From the NCBI GenBank assembly GCA_964502885.1, contig CAZCXU010000001.1:1-64000 (forward strand): 64,000 nucleotides of DNA, in the 5' to 3' direction. Source of the stretch: XYB1-FULL-44-23 sp964502885. Its GTDB lineage: Bacteria; Patescibacteriota; Microgenomatia; CAZETR01; Amesbacteraceae. Positions 61,577 to 64,000 of the stretch are shown piece by piece; position 1 is the stretch's first letter; every line of letters starts with the position of its first letter. The translations under genes and the position numbers were made by a program. Under the pieces are notes generated by a model. The model did no database searches. It worked only from the letters and a program-made list of their open reading frames with translations, and was not told where the DNA came from.

Positions 61577-62685
61577 AGGTGTTGTTTAGTTTGAGTTATT
61601 ATTTTCCATATATTTCCGGGCTGAGTGATTATGTCAAAAGATTAGCGGAGAGCATGTGTGGCACAGACATTTTGCCGGAGATAATTTGCACTAAACATCT
61701 TTCTTATCTCGCAGACAGAGAAATAATAAACGGTGTTTCTGTAAACAGATTAAATAAGATCGGAAAAATGGGAAAATGGATAGTACCCCTTTTGAACCCC
61801 TTAAGGATTTTCCGAATATTTCAAAATACCGATAAGGTTGTCATCAATCTTCCCCAACCAGAAGCGATAATTTATAGCATACTTGCAAAACTTTTGGGTA
61901 AAAAAATAATTGCTATTTATCATTGTGATTATGTTTTTGGATCTGATAATTTATCTTCAATATTAAACTTTTGTTTAAGATCAGTTAATTCAATATGTCT
62001 AAATCTTGCGGATTCGGTGGTTGTTAACTCTTTTGACTATGCTTACAACTCCAGTCTGTTGAAAAATTACTTAAAGAAAGTACAGGAAATATTCCCCGTG
62101 ATAGGTTTGGAGTCAGGCAAAAAAATTAATAAACGTTCTTGCTCTCCAAAAATGAGAATTGGATATTTGGGAAGAATTTCTCGTGAAAAAGGCATACATA
62201 TCTTACTGCGGGCAATAAGTTCATCGGGTAATGCTGGCAAATTTTCATTGATAATGGCTGGACCGCGAGATACCATAGGAGAGGAAAGCTACTTAAGAGA
62301 GATTAGCCAGTTAATCACTGATACGAATATTGATGTTAAGAATATGGGCTTCCTCCCCGATCAGGCAAAAAGAGATTTCTTTAACAATATTGACGTGTTG
62401 GTAATTCCAGCAACAAATTCCAGCGAATCATTTGGAATAGTTCAAGTTGAGGCGATGCAGCACGGGATACCGGTATTGGCTAGTGACTTACCAGGAGTCA
62501 GACAGGTTATAGCTGAGACGGCAGCAGGACTGCTTGTAAAAGCGGGAGACCATTGCGACTGGGCTGAAAAGTTGGAGATGGCTTTAAGCTCAATTCAAAA
62601 GTATCGCAAGAATACACATAAGGTGTTTAAGAAGTTTAATGGGCTGATAGAATTCAAAAAGTGGAAGACTTTGTTGAATTCTTGA
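61573..62685 (+). CDS. GT4-family glycosyltransferase
   Basis: A 370-residue GT-B enzyme. The N-terminal domain starts MKVLFSLSYYFPYISGLSDYVKRLAESM; the C-terminal domain has GYLGRISREKGIHILLRAI and the nucleotide-sugar Glu motif PATNSSESFGIVQVEAMQHGIPVLASDLPGV. It probably adds sugars to a surface glycan or glycolipid; donor unknown. The base composition is more AT-rich than the ribosomal block, compatible with an accessory origin (inference). Its end overlaps the convergent gene by 32 bases. Confidence 0.9.
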   Translation: MKVLFSLSYYFPYISGLSDYVKRLAESMCGTDILPEIICTKHLSYLADREIINGVSVNRLNKIGKMGKWIVPLLNPLRIFRIFQNTDKVVINLPQPEAIIYSILAKLLGKKIIAIYHCDYVFGSDNLSSILNFCLRSVNSICLNLADSVVVNSFDYAYNSSLLKNYLKKVQEIFPVIGLESGKKINKRSCSPKMRIGYLGRISREKGIHILLRAISSSGNAGKFSLIMAGPRDTIGEESYLREISQLITDTNIDVKNMGFLPDQAKRDFFNNIDVLVIPATNSSESFGIVQVEAMQHGIPVLASDLPGVRQVIAETAAGLLVKAGDHCDWAEKLEMALSSIQKYRKNTHKVFKKFNGLIEFKKWKTLLNS

Positions 62686-64000
62686 AAATACTGACACGGG
62701 GATGGTCATACACAGTATATGACTCATCGGCATAGTCATCTACTAAGCTTATGCCAATGGGACAATCTGATATGTTTTCCGCAATTCTGCCATAATGAAG
62801 AGCCGGCGGTACAATACAGTAATTTATGAATGGAATGGGAAGATTGGGACGGGAAGTAAAAGAACGGACGTGAACAAATGGAGAATTGCCTAAAAACAGC
62901 TTAGAGTAAAAAAGACTTGATTGAGGGTAAAGCTTGGGAACTGTTGAAATGGAGCCATAAAGCCGGTTGCTTGATAGTATGAGATAGTCCAACGAGGCTA
63001 GTTTTTTATCTAAATTTTGCCACTTTTCGGGACTATCAGGTTCATAAAAAGGCAATTCAATAACTTTAAAACGTCCGTCATTGATTAGCGGCAGACAGTC
63101 GTCCCAATACTCACAACTCAAAGTTGATCCTGATGGGATGTTCTCATAAATCCAGGAGCTGGCTTGAACCCGAGTGTGTGGAACAGAATAAATAGACAAA
63201 AACATAACTCCAGGCAAAACCATAATTACTGAGGCCGCAACAGATAAACCCAATCGTTTTTTTGTAAACAAGGGGACAAGAAATGGGCCGGCGATAATTG
63301 CAGCCAGAGGAAGAATTGGATAAAAATAACGCAACGGCCTAGCAAATTGAATATCCTGAAACACAAACAAAATTATGACCATTATTGCTAAGATGCGAGG
63401 TAAAGAATCTTTACCCACAAGGAAGCGGGCGAGCGAGAAAAGGATAATTACTGAAAGAAACGGACCTACGCCGACAAAGAACAAATTGGGGAGAGAGTAA
63501 GTCAATGGTTTTGTTTCAAACCACTGAACGGACGGGGGAAACATTACTTCTTTTTTTTCTAAAGACTTAAGAGTGTTCAGATTTGCAATTATTTTCGGAT
63601 TGGGATGTATTAAATTGATGAAGTAATATGGTGCAGCTAGGCGAAAAGTGATTAAGCTCGATAATCCAAATAGAAATAAATTAATCACCACAGTTTTCCA
63701 CCCCACATCCCGCTTTTTAATAAGTAACAAAAGGACGAAAAAAGGGGTGAATGCAATGGCTGAAACTTTGGAGGCAAGTGCGAGGGCGAAAGACGCTCCT
63801 CCCACTACAGACAACCATCTTTGAGAAGTGTTTTGAGAAAGACGCAGGAGGAGATAGAGTGCAAGCAACAAAAAGGACACCAGAAAAGTATCTACTGCAA
63901 AAAAGTGCGACAACTGGATGGGAATAACCAATGACGCATATACAAATGCCGACAACATACCACTTTTCCAGCTGGAGAATATAAATCTTGCAACAAGAAA
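62654..64000 (-). CDS. Polytopic glycosyltransferase (GT39/PMT-type), N-terminus outside the window
   Basis: At least 449 residues; the frame stays open to the right edge, adding FLVARFIFSSWKSG before the first visible Met at 63958, so the start is off the window. About ten membrane segments are seen, with the arrangement of lipid-linked sugar GT39/ArnT-like proteins (LSHFFAVDTFLVSFLLLALYLLL and FARPLRYFYPILPLAAIIAGPFLV). The C-terminal part is outside the membrane (YSKLFLGNSPFVHVRSF). Convergent overlap of 32 bases with the GT4 gene. Confidence 0.8.
   Translation of the reverse strand, partial: FLVARFIFSSWKSGMLSAFVYASLVIPIQLSHFFAVDTFLVSFLLLALYLLLRLSQNTSQRWLSVVGGASFALALASKVSAIAFTPFFVLLLLIKKRDVGWKTVVINLFLFGLSSLITFRLAAPYYFINLIHPNPKIIANLNTLKSLEKKEVMFPPSVQWFETKPLTYSLPNLFFVGVGPFLSVIILFSLARFLVGKDSLPRILAIMVIILFVFQDIQFARPLRYFYPILPLAAIIAGPFLVPLFTKKRLGLSVAASVIMVLPGVMFLSIYSVPHTRVQASSWIYENIPSGSTLSCEYWDDCLPLINDGRFKVIELPFYEPDSPEKWQNLDKKLASLDYLILSSNRLYGSISTVPKLYPQSSLFYSKLFLGNSPFVHVRSFTSRPNLPIPFINYCIVPPALHYGRIAENISDCPIGISLVDDYADESYTVYDHPRVSIFKNSTKSSTF

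Overview
The window looks like part of a Candidate Phyla Radiation (Patescibacteria) genome, probably of the Microgenomates type. This is inferred from the sequence only: a compact ribosomal-protein block with no rpmD (uL30) between rpsE and rplO, zinc-type uS14, a 466-residue IF-2 with no N-terminal extension, an AlaRS lacking its C-terminal domain, a stand-alone Lon-type ATPase, and very tight gene packing. UGA acts as a stop at normal protein ends (mltG, dnaJ, ftsK), so this is genetic code 11 and not the UGA-glycine code of Gracilibacteria/Absconditabacteria. No stretch over 300 bases lacks a gene. I see no tRNA, rRNA, CRISPR array or insertion sequence.

Layout. 1-1341 is a small accessory edge: a partial membrane protein, a secreted nuclease, and a GIY-YIG nuclease beside two copies of a hairpin repeat. 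1367-12280 (minus) is one run, rpoB-rpoC-rpsL-rpsG-rpsD-rpoA-rplQ-rplM-rpsI, merging parts of the classical rif, str, alpha and L13 operons. 12370-25345 (minus) holds envelope, division and RNA/DNA maintenance genes (mltG, ruvX, sortase, an actin-like transmembrane fusion protein, alaS, a RodZ-like protein, ftsK, RNase J, a uracil-DNA glycosylase, a Lon-like ATPase). 25375-32497 (minus) is pnp, rpsO, a DHH-like protein, infB, nusA, dnaJ. At 32498-32697 transcription diverges to fusA and tuf, and then to the S10/spc/alpha block (rpsJ to rpsK, 36157-48522), followed by a methyltransferase and an RRM protein. 49756-52880 (minus) is hrcA-grpE-dnaK. 52963-64000 is mixed: a GH39-like hydrolase, lepA, murJ, rpsT, a type IV pilus-like PilN/PilO set, a cell-surface protein ending in an LPESG sorting signal, a HAD protein and two glycosyltransferases.

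Three regulatory themes stand out. (1) At nine genes a -10 box lies only 6-7 bases before the start codon, which predicts leaderless mRNAs. (2) The main translation/transcription genes (rpoB, nusA, rpsO, fusA, tuf, rpsJ, rplC) instead have leaders with a hairpin (strong to weak) and a 6-8 base T run just before the start codon, suggesting attenuation control; the rplC leader can also form a pseudoknot. (3) hrcA-grpE-dnaK and dnaJ share the same variant CIRCE operator overlapping their promoters.

Other unusual points are an RRM gene whose only plausible start codon is AUA behind a perfect Shine-Dalgarno, a uracil-DNA glycosylase missing three of four iron-sulfur ligands, a Lon-like ATPase without a protease domain, and a sortase plus a candidate LPESG substrate in the same window.
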